This document shows positions 43,130-51,636 of a stretch of DNA of 64,000 bases, one piece after another (positions within the stretch are counted from its first letter, which is position 1; each line of letters opens with the position of its first letter). A program made the translations under genes and the position numbers. Location: contig OZ246000.1 in the NCBI GenBank assembly GCA_965230245.1, positions 2,046,001 to 2,110,000 of the forward strand. The letters are read 5' to 3'. The notes under the pieces are model-generated. The model saw nothing but the letters and a program-made list of their open reading frames with translations. It searched no databases and had not been told where the DNA came from. Source of the DNA: JAGNKE01 sp965230245 (GTDB taxonomy: Bacteria > Pseudomonadota > Alphaproteobacteria > Micavibrionales > Micavibrionaceae).

Positions 43130-43517
43130 TTAAAAACAAGCCGATTATGACGAAGCTTGGTATCCTCAAAGGCAGGGACTGTATTTATCTCGATACCCTG
43201 AACTATGACCATAAAAAGCAACGTCTGACCCTGAAAGGGGAGATCAACGGCTATCTCTCCGAAATAAAAAAAAAGGCGAATTCATGCCCTACGCCGTAAT
43301 ATTTTCGCAGGTATTTGCCCTAAAAATAGAAGAGTTGGAAATGTATGGCTACGAATATGAATCCTCCTTTGATCAGGTCATAAACTCAGAATGGCTGAGA
43401 AGGGCTGAACAGAGCCACAACTGTCCTAAAGTGAAACACTTTATCTTCGCAACATACGACGATGTAATAGACGTATTGTGTGCTGACTTTAAAATGAGCA
43501 TAAACCTTCCTGATTAA
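43126..43517 (+). pseudogene. two-frame gene joined by a slippery A run (recoded or frameshifted)
   Basis: Frame 1 starts at GTG 43126 (overlapping the cckA stop as GTGA) or ATG 43147 and reads LGILKGRDCIYLDTLNYDHK to a TAA at 43297-43299. Frame 2 is open through the same region and reads VIFSQVFALKIEELEMYGYE to 43517. A nine-A run ending in the heptamer A-AAA-AAG lies before the frame-1 stop; a -1 shift there joins the two into a continuous protein of about 130 residues. The two halves look like parts of one protein of the kind 'CIYLDTLNYD ... ESSFDQVINSEWL'. It could be real -1 recoding, a recent frameshift, or a base-count error in the A run. No function is known to me. Confidence 0.5.
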
Positions 43518-43525
43518 TAAAAAAT

Positions 43526-43540
43526 GTTCTCAAAATGTTC
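43526..43540 (+). promoter_or_regulatory. LexA (SOS) box upstream of recA
   Basis: GTTC-N7-GTTC (43526-43529 and 43537-43540) is the alphaproteobacterial LexA consensus. It lies just before a TTGACT -35 element at 43548-43553. RecA being SOS-controlled in this way is well established in alphaproteobacteria. Confidence 0.85.
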
Positions 43541-43556
43541 TTTTTCCTTGACTTGA

Positions 43557-43571
43557 GAATAAAACAAGAAC
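43557..43571 (-). promoter_or_regulatory. second, imperfect LexA half-consensus before recA
   Basis: GAAT-N7-GAAC, on the opposite strand GTTC-N7-ATTC, has one mismatch to the LexA box. It lies between the -35 at 43548-43553 and a weak -10. With the first box it would bracket the promoter. Confidence 0.4.
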
Positions 43572-43652
43572 ATGCTGATGTGCATAAGCCGTATTCAAGA
43601 CGGATGAACTATTTGCAGACAGACGTGAATTATGCCAAAAGGGAGTCACACC

Positions 43653-44801
43653 ATGACAGTAACGCCGATCAGACAGGATAAAGACATGAGCCAGAATAAC
43701 GCCGAAAAACAAAAAGCCCTCGACGCCGCTCTCTCGCAAATCGAACGGGCCTTCGGAAAGGGCTCGATCATGAAACTGAACGACGGCTCCGCCCCGATTG
43801 AGGTCGAAGCGGTCTCCACCGGCTCCCTCGGCCTGGATATCGGTCTTGGCATCGGCGGTTTGCCCCGCGGGCGTATCGTGGAGATTTACGGCCCCGAAAG
43901 CTCCGGTAAAACAACCCTCGCGCTGCACGTTATCGCCGAAGCGCAAAAGACCGGCGGCACATGCGCCATCGTCGATGCGGAACACGCGCTTGATCCCGGC
44001 TATGCCCGCAAACTCGGCGTTGATGTTGATAACCTCCTGATCTCCCAACCGGATGCGGGGGAGCAAGCCCTCGAAATCGCCGACACGCTGGTACGTTCCG
44101 GCGCACTTGATGTACTGGTTATCGACTCCGTTGCTGCGCTCGTGCCCCGCGCCGAACTCGAAGGGGACATGGGCGATTCCCACGTCGGTCTTCAGGCACG
44201 CCTGATGTCACAGGCTTTGCGAAAACTGACGGGCTCCATTTCCCGTTCCCGCACGATTGTCATCTTCATTAACCAGATCCGCATGAAAATCGGCGTGATG
44301 TTCGGCTCGCCCGAAACAACAACAGGCGGAAACGCCCTGAAATTCTATTCCTCCGTCCGTCTGGATATTCGCCGTATCGGTGCAATCAAGGACAAGGAAA
44401 ACGTGGTCGGCAACCAGACCCGCGTCAAAGTCGTGAAAAACAAAATGGCACCGCCGTTCCGTCAGATCGAATTCGATATCATGTACGGCGAAGGCATCTC
44501 CAAAACAGGGGAGCTTCTCGACCTTGGTGTCTCGGGCAACATCGTTGAAAAATCCGGCTCATGGTTCTCCTATGACGGGCAACGCATCGGGCAGGGACGT
44601 GAAAACTCGAAGACCTTCTTGAAGGAAAACCCCGAAATCGCCGCGGACATCGAAAAGAAAATCCGCCAGAACGCAGGACTTATCGCGGAGGACATGCTCA
44701 CAGGCCCTTCTGAAGCTGCCGATAACGCCGAAGACGCTTCCGCTCAAAAGGCCAACGACGACAGCAATAAAGACGACAAAAAGGACAAAAAATCAGCATA
44801 A
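43653..44801 (+). CDS. recA: recombinase RecA
   Basis: RecA catalyses homologous pairing and activates LexA self-cleavage. From the ATG at 43653 (GGGAG upstream) it has 382 residues; an ATG at 43632 and one at 43686 are also in frame. The body begins KQKALDAALSQIERAFGKGS, with Walker A GPESSGKT at about 80-88 and LKFYSSVRLDIRRIGAIKD near 230. The C-terminal 35 residues are acidic and Lys/Asp-rich. Regulation by LexA is suggested by the boxes upstream. Confidence 0.97.
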   Translation: MTVTPIRQDKDMSQNNAEKQKALDAALSQIERAFGKGSIMKLNDGSAPIEVEAVSTGSLGLDIGLGIGGLPRGRIVEIYGPESSGKTTLALHVIAEAQKTGGTCAIVDAEHALDPGYARKLGVDVDNLLISQPDAGEQALEIADTLVRSGALDVLVIDSVAALVPRAELEGDMGDSHVGLQARLMSQALRKLTGSISRSRTIVIFINQIRMKIGVMFGSPETTTGGNALKFYSSVRLDIRRIGAIKDKENVVGNQTRVKVVKNKMAPPFRQIEFDIMYGEGISKTGELLDLGVSGNIVEKSGSWFSYDGQRIGQGRENSKTFLKENPEIAADIEKKIRQNAGLIAEDMLTGPSEAADNAEDASAQKANDDSNKDDKKDKKSA

Positions 44802-44835
44802 GACCGAAGGGCATGCGGCTAAGCCTAAGAGAACA

Positions 44836-45330
44836 TTATTTCTCGCGCAGTAATCTCTGTTTTTGTTTGCTCCAGTCGCGCTTCTTCTGAACTTCGCGTT
44901 TGTCATGCAGCTTCTTACCCTTGGCAAGGGCAACTTCAACCTTCACACGTCCGCGTTTGTCAAAATAAAGCTTGGTCGCAACAATCGTCATCCCCTCACG
45001 CGTCACAGAACCAAGCAACTTATCAATCTCGCGTTTATGAAGGAGTAACTTACGCGGCCTTTGCGGCTCGTGCTGTAAGTGTGATCCTGCTTGTTGATAT
45101 TCTGGAATATTGGCATTGAACAGCCAGATTTCACCATCCTTCGGCCCGACATAGGTTTCTTTAATACTGCATTGGCCAAGACGAAGCGATTTCACTTCCG
45201 TTCCGGTCAGCATAATGCCCGCCTCAAACGTATCATGAAGTTCGTAATCGAACCGCGCCTTGCGATTATCCGCAACGACTTTATCGGTCGAAATCATGCC
45301 TTTTTTGTCTTTTTTCTTTTTATCAGCCAT
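44836..45330 (-). CDS. smpB: SsrA-binding protein SmpB
   Basis: SmpB delivers tmRNA to stalled ribosomes. The 164-aa product has the signature RKARFDYELHDTFEAGIMLT, GTEVKSLRLGQCSIKETYV and a basic C-terminus with RDWSKQKQRLLREK. A Lys-rich N-terminal leader of about 12 residues is present. It lies downstream of dapA on the same strand, with 208 bases between them. Confidence 0.96.
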   Translation of the reverse strand: MADKKKKDKKGMISTDKVVADNRKARFDYELHDTFEAGIMLTGTEVKSLRLGQCSIKETYVGPKDGEIWLFNANIPEYQQAGSHLQHEPQRPRKLLLHKREIDKLLGSVTREGMTIVATKLYFDKRGRVKVEVALAKGKKLHDKREVQKKRDWSKQKQRLLREK

Positions 45331-45538
45331 AGCATTTCTCTAATCACTCCCCGCCGCCCACAGTTCTAAATAAATGATGACACCATCGGGGAAGGGCGCA
45401 AGAGTACAGAATACCCCCGTATCTTGGCAAGTAGATTAACAGTCGTCGAAAATTATAGGATATAAGATGTGCCCGCAGCGTAACAGTTAAGCCTGAAGGG
45501 TGTCACAGCCGAGCCTCGGAAACCCGGGAAACGGAAAG
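45331..45538. other. spacer between dapA and smpB
   Basis: These 208 bases contain no coding frame with good character. They share the 13-mer CAGTCGTCGAAAA with the structured element at 11.2 kb, and a nearby ATGTGCCCGCAG resembles ATGTGCCCCGCAG there, but in a different order. No tRNA or tmRNA signature is visible. Confidence 0.4.
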
Positions 45539-46420
45539 CTACACAACCGGCTTAAGCCCCGCCGCATCCATCGCCTTGTCAACAGCCGCACGCGCAGCCT
45601 CGGACGCGGGTAACATCGGTAAACGCACTTCATCCGAACAGAAGCCCAGTCTTGACGCCGCATATTTAACGGGCGCAGGATTGCTCTCTATAAACAAATC
45701 TTTCGCAAGCGGCAGCAACAGGTCACGCATCTTCGCAAACGTCTCCAGATCACCGTCCATCCATGCATTTTGCAGCGCCGCACATTGCGCGGGCGCAACG
45801 TTCGACGCAACGGAAATACAGCCCACGCCGCCCTGTGCCAAAAACGCCGCCGCGGTAATATCATCGCCCGAAAGCTGACAGAAATCAGAGCCGATCGCCT
45901 CACGCGTTTCCAACGGGCGCGCCAGATCGCCAACAGAATCCTTCACACCGACAATATTCGGCAGCTCTGCAAGACGCGCCATCGTCTCGACAGACATATC
46001 AATCACGCAACGCCCCGGAATATTGTAAATAATAATCGGCATAGCGACGGAATCATGGATCGCCTTGAAATGTTCATACATGCCTTCTTGCGTAGGTTTG
46101 TTATAATAAGGCGTAATAATCAGAGCGCCGTTGGCTCCGGCGTCTTTCGCATGTTGAGTAAGGGTAATCGCTTCATGAGTAGAATTCGAACCGCTTCCCG
46201 CAATAACGGGCACTCTTTTGTTAGAGACTTGCACACATCTCTCGACAACAGCCATGTGTTCATCGTAAGAAAGAGTAGGGCTTTCACCCGTCGTGCCACA
46301 CGGAACAAGACCATGTACACCTTGCTCAATCTGCCATTCGATGTGTTTTTCAAATGCAGGCCAATCAATCTCGTGGTTTTTAAACGGAGTGATAAGGGCC
46401 GTAAAAGTGCCTTTGAACAT
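45539..46420 (-). CDS. dapA: 4-hydroxy-tetrahydrodipicolinate synthase DapA
   Basis: DapA condenses pyruvate with aspartate semialdehyde, the first committed step to lysine and meso-diaminopimelate. The 293-aa product has GTTGESPTLSYDEH (residues 42-55), Tyr132 in IIYNIPGR and the Schiff-base Lys160 in NIVGVKDSVGD. Length is normal. It starts 30 bases from the divergent lytic transglycosylase start. smpB follows downstream. Confidence 0.97.
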   Translation of the reverse strand: MFKGTFTALITPFKNHEIDWPAFEKHIEWQIEQGVHGLVPCGTTGESPTLSYDEHMAVVERCVQVSNKRVPVIAGSGSNSTHEAITLTQHAKDAGANGALIITPYYNKPTQEGMYEHFKAIHDSVAMPIIIYNIPGRCVIDMSVETMARLAELPNIVGVKDSVGDLARPLETREAIGSDFCQLSGDDITAAAFLAQGGVGCISVASNVAPAQCAALQNAWMDGDLETFAKMRDLLLPLAKDLFIESNPAPVKYAASRLGFCSDEVRLPMLPASEAARAAVDKAMDAAGLKPVV

Positions 46421-46450
46421 TTTCTATCTTTCTTACTGGATAAAACCGGA

Positions 46451-48487
46451 ATGTGTGACAATTTATATAACCATAACAAACTAAGCAAGGCTCTGCTCGC
46501 ATGCCTGACGGTTTTTCTGTGTTCTGCTGCGCTCTGCCTGACATCCGCCCAAGCCAAAAATACAGAAATCAGCCGTCCGCAAACCGTCGAGGCACGCGAA
46601 AAAACAATCCTCGCCATCAAGGCTTTCAGAAACAGGGAGTATGATAACGCCCGCAAACTGATCGCCGAGAGCCGCGATCCCCTTGCCGCCAAAATCTATC
46701 ACTGGCTAATCTTTACGGAGCAGGGTAGTGCTTGGGACCCCGATCTTTTTATCACACTGACACGCTTTATCCGCCAGAATCCAGATTGGCCGAGCGTCTG
46801 GCGTTTGAGAAATCTGGCAGAAACGAACATGCCCGAAGACCTGCCAAGTGATGCCGTCCTGACGTGGTACGAGGAGTACCCGCCAAAAACCACAAAGGGG
46901 ATGAGCCGCTACATGGATGCTCTTATTGACCAGGGAAAAAAAGATCAAGCCAGAGAGTTTCTGGTGGACTGGTGGGCCGGAACCTTAACCTCCCGTGATC
47001 AGCAACGGGACTTGTTCCGCAAATACGGTCAATACTTGACACTTGATGCGCATAAACGCCGTTTTGATGCGCTCCTGCTTGCCGGAAAATACGAAAGCGC
47101 GAAAGCGATAGCGGATGTTCTAGGACAGGGTTATCCTGCCCTGGCCGAGGCACGGATTGCTCTGGCCAAACGCCGCAGGAATGTGAATGCACTGATCAAA
47201 AAAGTGCCGTCATATCTTCAGGACGATGCAGGTCTTCTCTTTGAAAGGCTGCGCTGGCGCAGAAAACATGATTTGGATGTCGGCGCCATGGAAATTCTTC
47301 ACCGTGCGCCTGACCCCGCCATGGTGCAAAACCCCGAAGATTGGTGGCAAGAGCGCCATATCATTATCCGCCGCCTGCTTGATAAAAAACAATATTCAAG
47401 CGCATACCTGCTGGCCAGTAAACATATGCAGACGGATGGCTTGCCCTATGCGGAAGCCGAATGGCTTGCCGGCTGGCTGGCGCTGCGCTTCATGGACAAG
47501 CCGACCGAAGCCTACCAGCATTTCACCGCCCTGTATCAAAAGGTCTCAACACCTATCAGCCGCGCCCGTGCCGCCTACTGGTCAGGCAGAGCAGCCGAAG
47601 GCATAGGCCAGAAAAACCTAGCAGAAAAATGGTATAAGACCGCCGCATCATTCCAGACCGTATATTACGGACAAATGGCAAGCATTGAATTGCGCATGAC
47701 AGATCACCTGCCGCAAGTTTCCCCGCCCGTTCTGACAAAATCCGACTTAAGGAGTTTTGGCGAAAACGAATTGATCAGAACGGCACTGCTGTTTCATAAA
47801 GCGGGCATGGCGGATGATGCGGGACGTTTTCTGCAGGCGTTCATCAGCTACGAAGAAACACCCAAGGCTTACCGTTATGGCGCAGAACTTGCCGCTAAAA
47901 TGGGTGAATATCACGAAGCCGTTAGAATTGCGAAGAAAGCAACCAAGAAGGGCTTGTTCCTCACGGCGCAATCTTACCCCACGATTACAAAATGGCTCAA
48001 AAACGAAGATGCCATCGAATGGGCCTTGATACACGCGCTGATCAGACAGGAAAGCATGTTCAAATACACAGCCGTAAGCCCCGCTGGCGCAAGGGGGCTT
48101 ATGCAGCTCATGCCGTCAACGGCGCGGGCAACGGCCAAAAAAATGAATATGTCGCATCAAACAAGTTGGCTGACACAAAAACCGTCACATAACATCAAAC
48201 TCGGCGCCGAATATATGCGTAGTCTTATCGAGCGCTTTGATGGCAACTATCCACTTGCAATAGCCTCGTATAATGCAGGGCCGGGCAGAGTCAACCAATG
48301 GTTGAAACGGTTCGGCGACCCGCGCAAAGGAGAAATTGACATTATCGACTGGATTGAACTGATTCCCTATTCGGAAACCAGAAACTACGTGCAGCGCGTT
48401 ATGGAAGGGGTGTACGTGTACCGACTCAGGTTAAAAGGCATACAGTCCGAACCCGCCTACGAGATATATGTCCGAAATAACCGCTAA
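46451..48487 (+). CDS. slt: soluble lytic murein transglycosylase
   Basis: The enzyme cleaves peptidoglycan glycan strands with formation of 1,6-anhydro-muramic ends. From the ATG at 46451 it has 678 residues: a signal peptide (hydrophobic core about 14-31, ending AQA), a long alpha-superhelical U/L domain, and a C-terminal SLT domain with catalytic Glu534 in ALIRQESMFKYTAVSPAGAR, GLMQLMPSTARATA and NYPLAIASYNAGPGRVNQWL. The frame is open further upstream antisense to dapA, but that part is not coding. It might supply the wall-opening activity that single-domain FlgJ lacks; that is inference. Confidence 0.93.
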   Translation: MCDNLYNHNKLSKALLACLTVFLCSAALCLTSAQAKNTEISRPQTVEAREKTILAIKAFRNREYDNARKLIAESRDPLAAKIYHWLIFTEQGSAWDPDLFITLTRFIRQNPDWPSVWRLRNLAETNMPEDLPSDAVLTWYEEYPPKTTKGMSRYMDALIDQGKKDQAREFLVDWWAGTLTSRDQQRDLFRKYGQYLTLDAHKRRFDALLLAGKYESAKAIADVLGQGYPALAEARIALAKRRRNVNALIKKVPSYLQDDAGLLFERLRWRRKHDLDVGAMEILHRAPDPAMVQNPEDWWQERHIIIRRLLDKKQYSSAYLLASKHMQTDGLPYAEAEWLAGWLALRFMDKPTEAYQHFTALYQKVSTPISRARAAYWSGRAAEGIGQKNLAEKWYKTAASFQTVYYGQMASIELRMTDHLPQVSPPVLTKSDLRSFGENELIRTALLFHKAGMADDAGRFLQAFISYEETPKAYRYGAELAAKMGEYHEAVRIAKKATKKGLFLTAQSYPTITKWLKNEDAIEWALIHALIRQESMFKYTAVSPAGARGLMQLMPSTARATAKKMNMSHQTSWLTQKPSHNIKLGAEYMRSLIERFDGNYPLAIASYNAGPGRVNQWLKRFGDPRKGEIDIIDWIELIPYSETRNYVQRVMEGVYVYRLRLKGIQSEPAYEIYVRNNR

Positions 48488-48607
48488 AACATACGCATAT
48501 ATGTTCTTGAAATACAAAATACAATTATAGGGTTATTAACATTTTGAAAATATAATATACTTTCGAATAGGGGTATTCTTTTAACAAATAATGACTTTGG
48601 ATATACG

Positions 48608-49303
48608 ATGAGGCTATTGATAGCTGATGACCATACACTTTTTTGTGACGCGCTAGTACAATACATTGAGCGCGGACAGCCGGATGCCGAAGTCTTGCTT
48701 GCAAAGGATTTTCACGAGGCCAAATCCATTCTCGAAAAAGATCCGGATATGGATTTGGTAATACTCGACTTGCGAATGCCGGGTATGAGCGGATTTGAAG
48801 GTCTCAAATATGTGCGTGAAGTCTATCCGGAGACACCCGTTGCCATGATTTCCGGCGTTGCCGAGCCTGAAGACGTAAAAAAAGCTCTAGAACTCGGAGC
48901 AAAAGGATATTTTCCCAAAACACTATCCGGTAAAGCGTTACTGAAGGCGATCATGCAGGTTATTGAAGGCGATGACTTCATTCCGCTCGATGATAATAAT
49001 GTGTCGTACATGCCGTCTTATTACGCGGACAAAAAGCCGAAAGAAATACAATCAAAAGTGGAAAATAATGCTATCGACGCTAAGGATATTGCTTTCACCC
49101 CGCGTGAGGGCGAAGTATTATCATTTCTTGCAAAAGGTGCATCAAACAAGGAAATCGCAAACGCCTTGGGCTTGCAGATTGTAACGGTAAAGCTTCATGT
49201 CAGAAGTATTTGCCGTAAAATGGGCGTAAAAAACAGAACGCAGGCTGCGCTCATGTCCCGTGATCTGGGAATTCAGGAGTCCGTCTCCAGCAGCAACACC
49301 TAA
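48608..49303 (+). CDS. NarL/FixJ-family response regulator
   Basis: The 231-aa product has a receiver domain (1-120, Asp54 in LVILDLRMPGMSG, Asp7-Asp8 pair) and a LuxR-type DNA-binding domain (about 158-222) with FTPREGEVLSFLAKGASNKE and VTVKLHVRSICRKMGVKNR. It starts 120 bases after slt in an AT-rich gap. The hybrid kinase 17 bases downstream is the likely partner. Confidence 0.92.
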   Translation: MRLLIADDHTLFCDALVQYIERGQPDAEVLLAKDFHEAKSILEKDPDMDLVILDLRMPGMSGFEGLKYVREVYPETPVAMISGVAEPEDVKKALELGAKGYFPKTLSGKALLKAIMQVIEGDDFIPLDDNNVSYMPSYYADKKPKEIQSKVENNAIDAKDIAFTPREGEVLSFLAKGASNKEIANALGLQIVTVKLHVRSICRKMGVKNRTQAALMSRDLGIQESVSSSNT

Positions 49304-49320
49304 GAAAATATCTTTTTATA

Positions 49321-51609
49321 ATGACCAAACAAAGAGCAACCATATCGGCATCATTCGAAACGCTGTCGGGAGCGGTACTTGTCGGCATCGGTATTATCGC
49401 AATAGCCCTGACATATAGCCTCGCATCACAAAACCAGACTTATGCGAATTACATCGGCGACCGCCAGGCATCAGAGCAAGCGGTGCAGGACACCTTACAT
49501 GCACTGGATTTATATATGCTCGAAGATGCTCAGAGTCACAATCATGAAGAAAACACCGAGCATAGTAAGATAAAAAACATTCTGGGTAACATCCGCGATG
49601 CATTAAAATCTTACCGTGCCGATATCGAAGAAAAATACCACATAAAATCGGAAGGATCTTTCGGCGCACTTATGGGCAGCTTGTCCATGTTAGAAGTAAA
49701 GCTGGCAGGATCGAATCACTCCCACGTAAACAACGCCCTCAATGATAAAAAAATTATAGATTTCACGCATCAAGCCGAAGAGTATCTTGATACGTCATCG
49801 TCTACAGGCTACAAAATGTTTATCAAAAGCATCCAGCGAAAACAGTTCAGCCTGTATCTCGGCATTAGCATTATGGTGATTACAGGATTGTTCATATTCT
49901 TGCGCAACAATCAGAAAATCAGAAAACTGAATACGGCAGCCGAAGAAAAGAATCAGGTTATGTCGCTCATGGAAAACCGTGTCGCCGCCATTGAAGCCTC
50001 ACAAGAAGGCATCTGCATGATCAATGGCAACAACGAAATCACATATATGAACACGGCCATGCTCGATATTTACGGCATCCCGCTGGAAGCTGAAGACCAG
50101 TTTATAGGCGAAAGCTGGAACCGCCTTTATCCTGAAAAGACACAAACGCTGCTTGAGAATGAAGTTATGCCTGCGCTGGAGCAGCACAAATACTGGCAAG
50201 GCAACATCGCCGTTGAGCGTGAAGGCGGTAAGCCGGTACATCTCGATATAGCGTTCACAGGTCTTCCCGATGGTGGTTTTATTGTCATGACCAGAGACGT
50301 GACCGAGCGTTACCGCAACGAAAAAGACAAAAAAGCGCTCGAAGAACAATTCTATCAGGCGCAGAAAATGGAAGCGGTTGGTCGTCTGGCGGGCGGCATT
50401 GCGCATGACTTTAATAACATCCTTGCCGCGATCAACGGTTACGCTGAGTTTCTCGAAGAGGATCTGGAAGGCGATGCGGATAAGCAAAAATTTGCGATCA
50501 AAATTCTTGCTGCAGGCCGCGAGGCAAAATCTCTCGTTGACCAATTGATGAACTTCTCCCGACGTCAGGACTCCACGCTTACAACGCTTGATCTAAAGGA
50601 TTGTATCAAAGATACGCTCTCTATCCTAAAAGCCAGCCTGCCGAAGAGCATTGAGGTGAAATACACCACAGAAGCGCAGACAACAGAAATTGAGGGGAAT
50701 GCTACCCAAATCAAACAGGCATTGATGAACCTTTGTGTGAATGCGCGCGATGCAATCGAGGATGAAAAAGGCATAATCGAAATCAATCTGACACAAAAAA
50801 AGGGCAAAGAATTTCCATTGATGCAGGCAATCATCGGCGAGTTACCAAACCCAAAGGAACAGCCTTTCACACGCATTGAAGAAGAAGACAACGGCACCGT
50901 TCGTCTCGTCATGGGCGAGGTCTCCCGCAAACACGATTATGTCTGTATCTCGATAAAAGACAGCGGTTGCGGCATGGCGAGGATCATCGTTGAACATATG
51001 TTCGAACCTTTCTTCACGACCAAGGACGTTAACAAGGGAACGGGGCTTGGTATGGCAAACGTTCACGGCGTCCTTGTCGGCCATCAGGCGGCAATGCTTC
51101 TGGAAACCTGCGTTGGAAAAGGCACAACTTTTAATCTTTACTTCCCGATATCAGAGAGCCTTGGCAAAGACAAAAGCTCAGAGGAAGCAGAAGCAAAGGG
51201 TATCAATAAGATCGATAACAATAAGATCAAAATCCTGCTGGTTGAGGATCAGGAAAACGTGCGAGATATGTTGACGAATATGCTCGAACGCTTGGGCTTC
51301 CAGCACCACGCCTGCGACAGCGGGCTAACGGCACTGGATCATCTGCGCGAAAATCCCGAAACATACGACTTGGTTATAACAGATCAGAACATGCCCAATA
51401 TGTCGGGGATTGAACTCATTACTCAGGTACATTTCGATTTCCCTGAATTGCCGTTCATCCTCGTCAGCGGCTATTCCGAGCAACGCATGCAGGAAATGAT
51501 CGAAGATCACGAAGCGGTCAAAGCCTTCCTTAAAAAACCCGTTTCAAAAGATACCCTGCATGAAAAAATCATAAACGTAGTCAAACAAAAATTGAGTAAG
51601 GCTGCTTAA
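49321..51609 (+). CDS. CckA-like hybrid sensor histidine kinase
   Basis: The 762-aa product has two membrane helices (about 13-33 and 177-195) enclosing a helical sensor segment of about 140 residues rich in His and Asn, a PAS domain (about 210-330), a HisKA domain with His362 in GGIAHDFNNILAAINGYAEF, a HATPase domain (about 440-610), and a receiver with Asp688 in LVITDQNMPNMSG. The kinase core is close to that of the CckA-type protein at 40.6 kb. No ribosome site is obvious before the ATG, which lies 17 bases after the response regulator. Confidence 0.9.
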   Translation: MTKQRATISASFETLSGAVLVGIGIIAIALTYSLASQNQTYANYIGDRQASEQAVQDTLHALDLYMLEDAQSHNHEENTEHSKIKNILGNIRDALKSYRADIEEKYHIKSEGSFGALMGSLSMLEVKLAGSNHSHVNNALNDKKIIDFTHQAEEYLDTSSSTGYKMFIKSIQRKQFSLYLGISIMVITGLFIFLRNNQKIRKLNTAAEEKNQVMSLMENRVAAIEASQEGICMINGNNEITYMNTAMLDIYGIPLEAEDQFIGESWNRLYPEKTQTLLENEVMPALEQHKYWQGNIAVEREGGKPVHLDIAFTGLPDGGFIVMTRDVTERYRNEKDKKALEEQFYQAQKMEAVGRLAGGIAHDFNNILAAINGYAEFLEEDLEGDADKQKFAIKILAAGREAKSLVDQLMNFSRRQDSTLTTLDLKDCIKDTLSILKASLPKSIEVKYTTEAQTTEIEGNATQIKQALMNLCVNARDAIEDEKGIIEINLTQKKGKEFPLMQAIIGELPNPKEQPFTRIEEEDNGTVRLVMGEVSRKHDYVCISIKDSGCGMARIIVEHMFEPFFTTKDVNKGTGLGMANVHGVLVGHQAAMLLETCVGKGTTFNLYFPISESLGKDKSSEEAEAKGINKIDNNKIKILLVEDQENVRDMLTNMLERLGFQHHACDSGLTALDHLRENPETYDLVITDQNMPNMSGIELITQVHFDFPELPFILVSGYSEQRMQEMIEDHEAVKAFLKKPVSKDTLHEKIINVVKQKLSKAA

Positions 51610-51636
51610 ACAAAAACAAACTGATTACCGCCGCTG

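Noticed and set aside
43530..44183. 217-aa minus-strand frame over recA
   Set aside because: Antisense shadow of a well-conserved gene; no ribosome site and no family resemblance.
45770..46450. Long rightward open frame continuous with the lytic transglycosylase
   Set aside because: It runs antisense to dapA, is Arg/Asn/His-rich with no protein character, and the slt signal peptide starts only at 46451.
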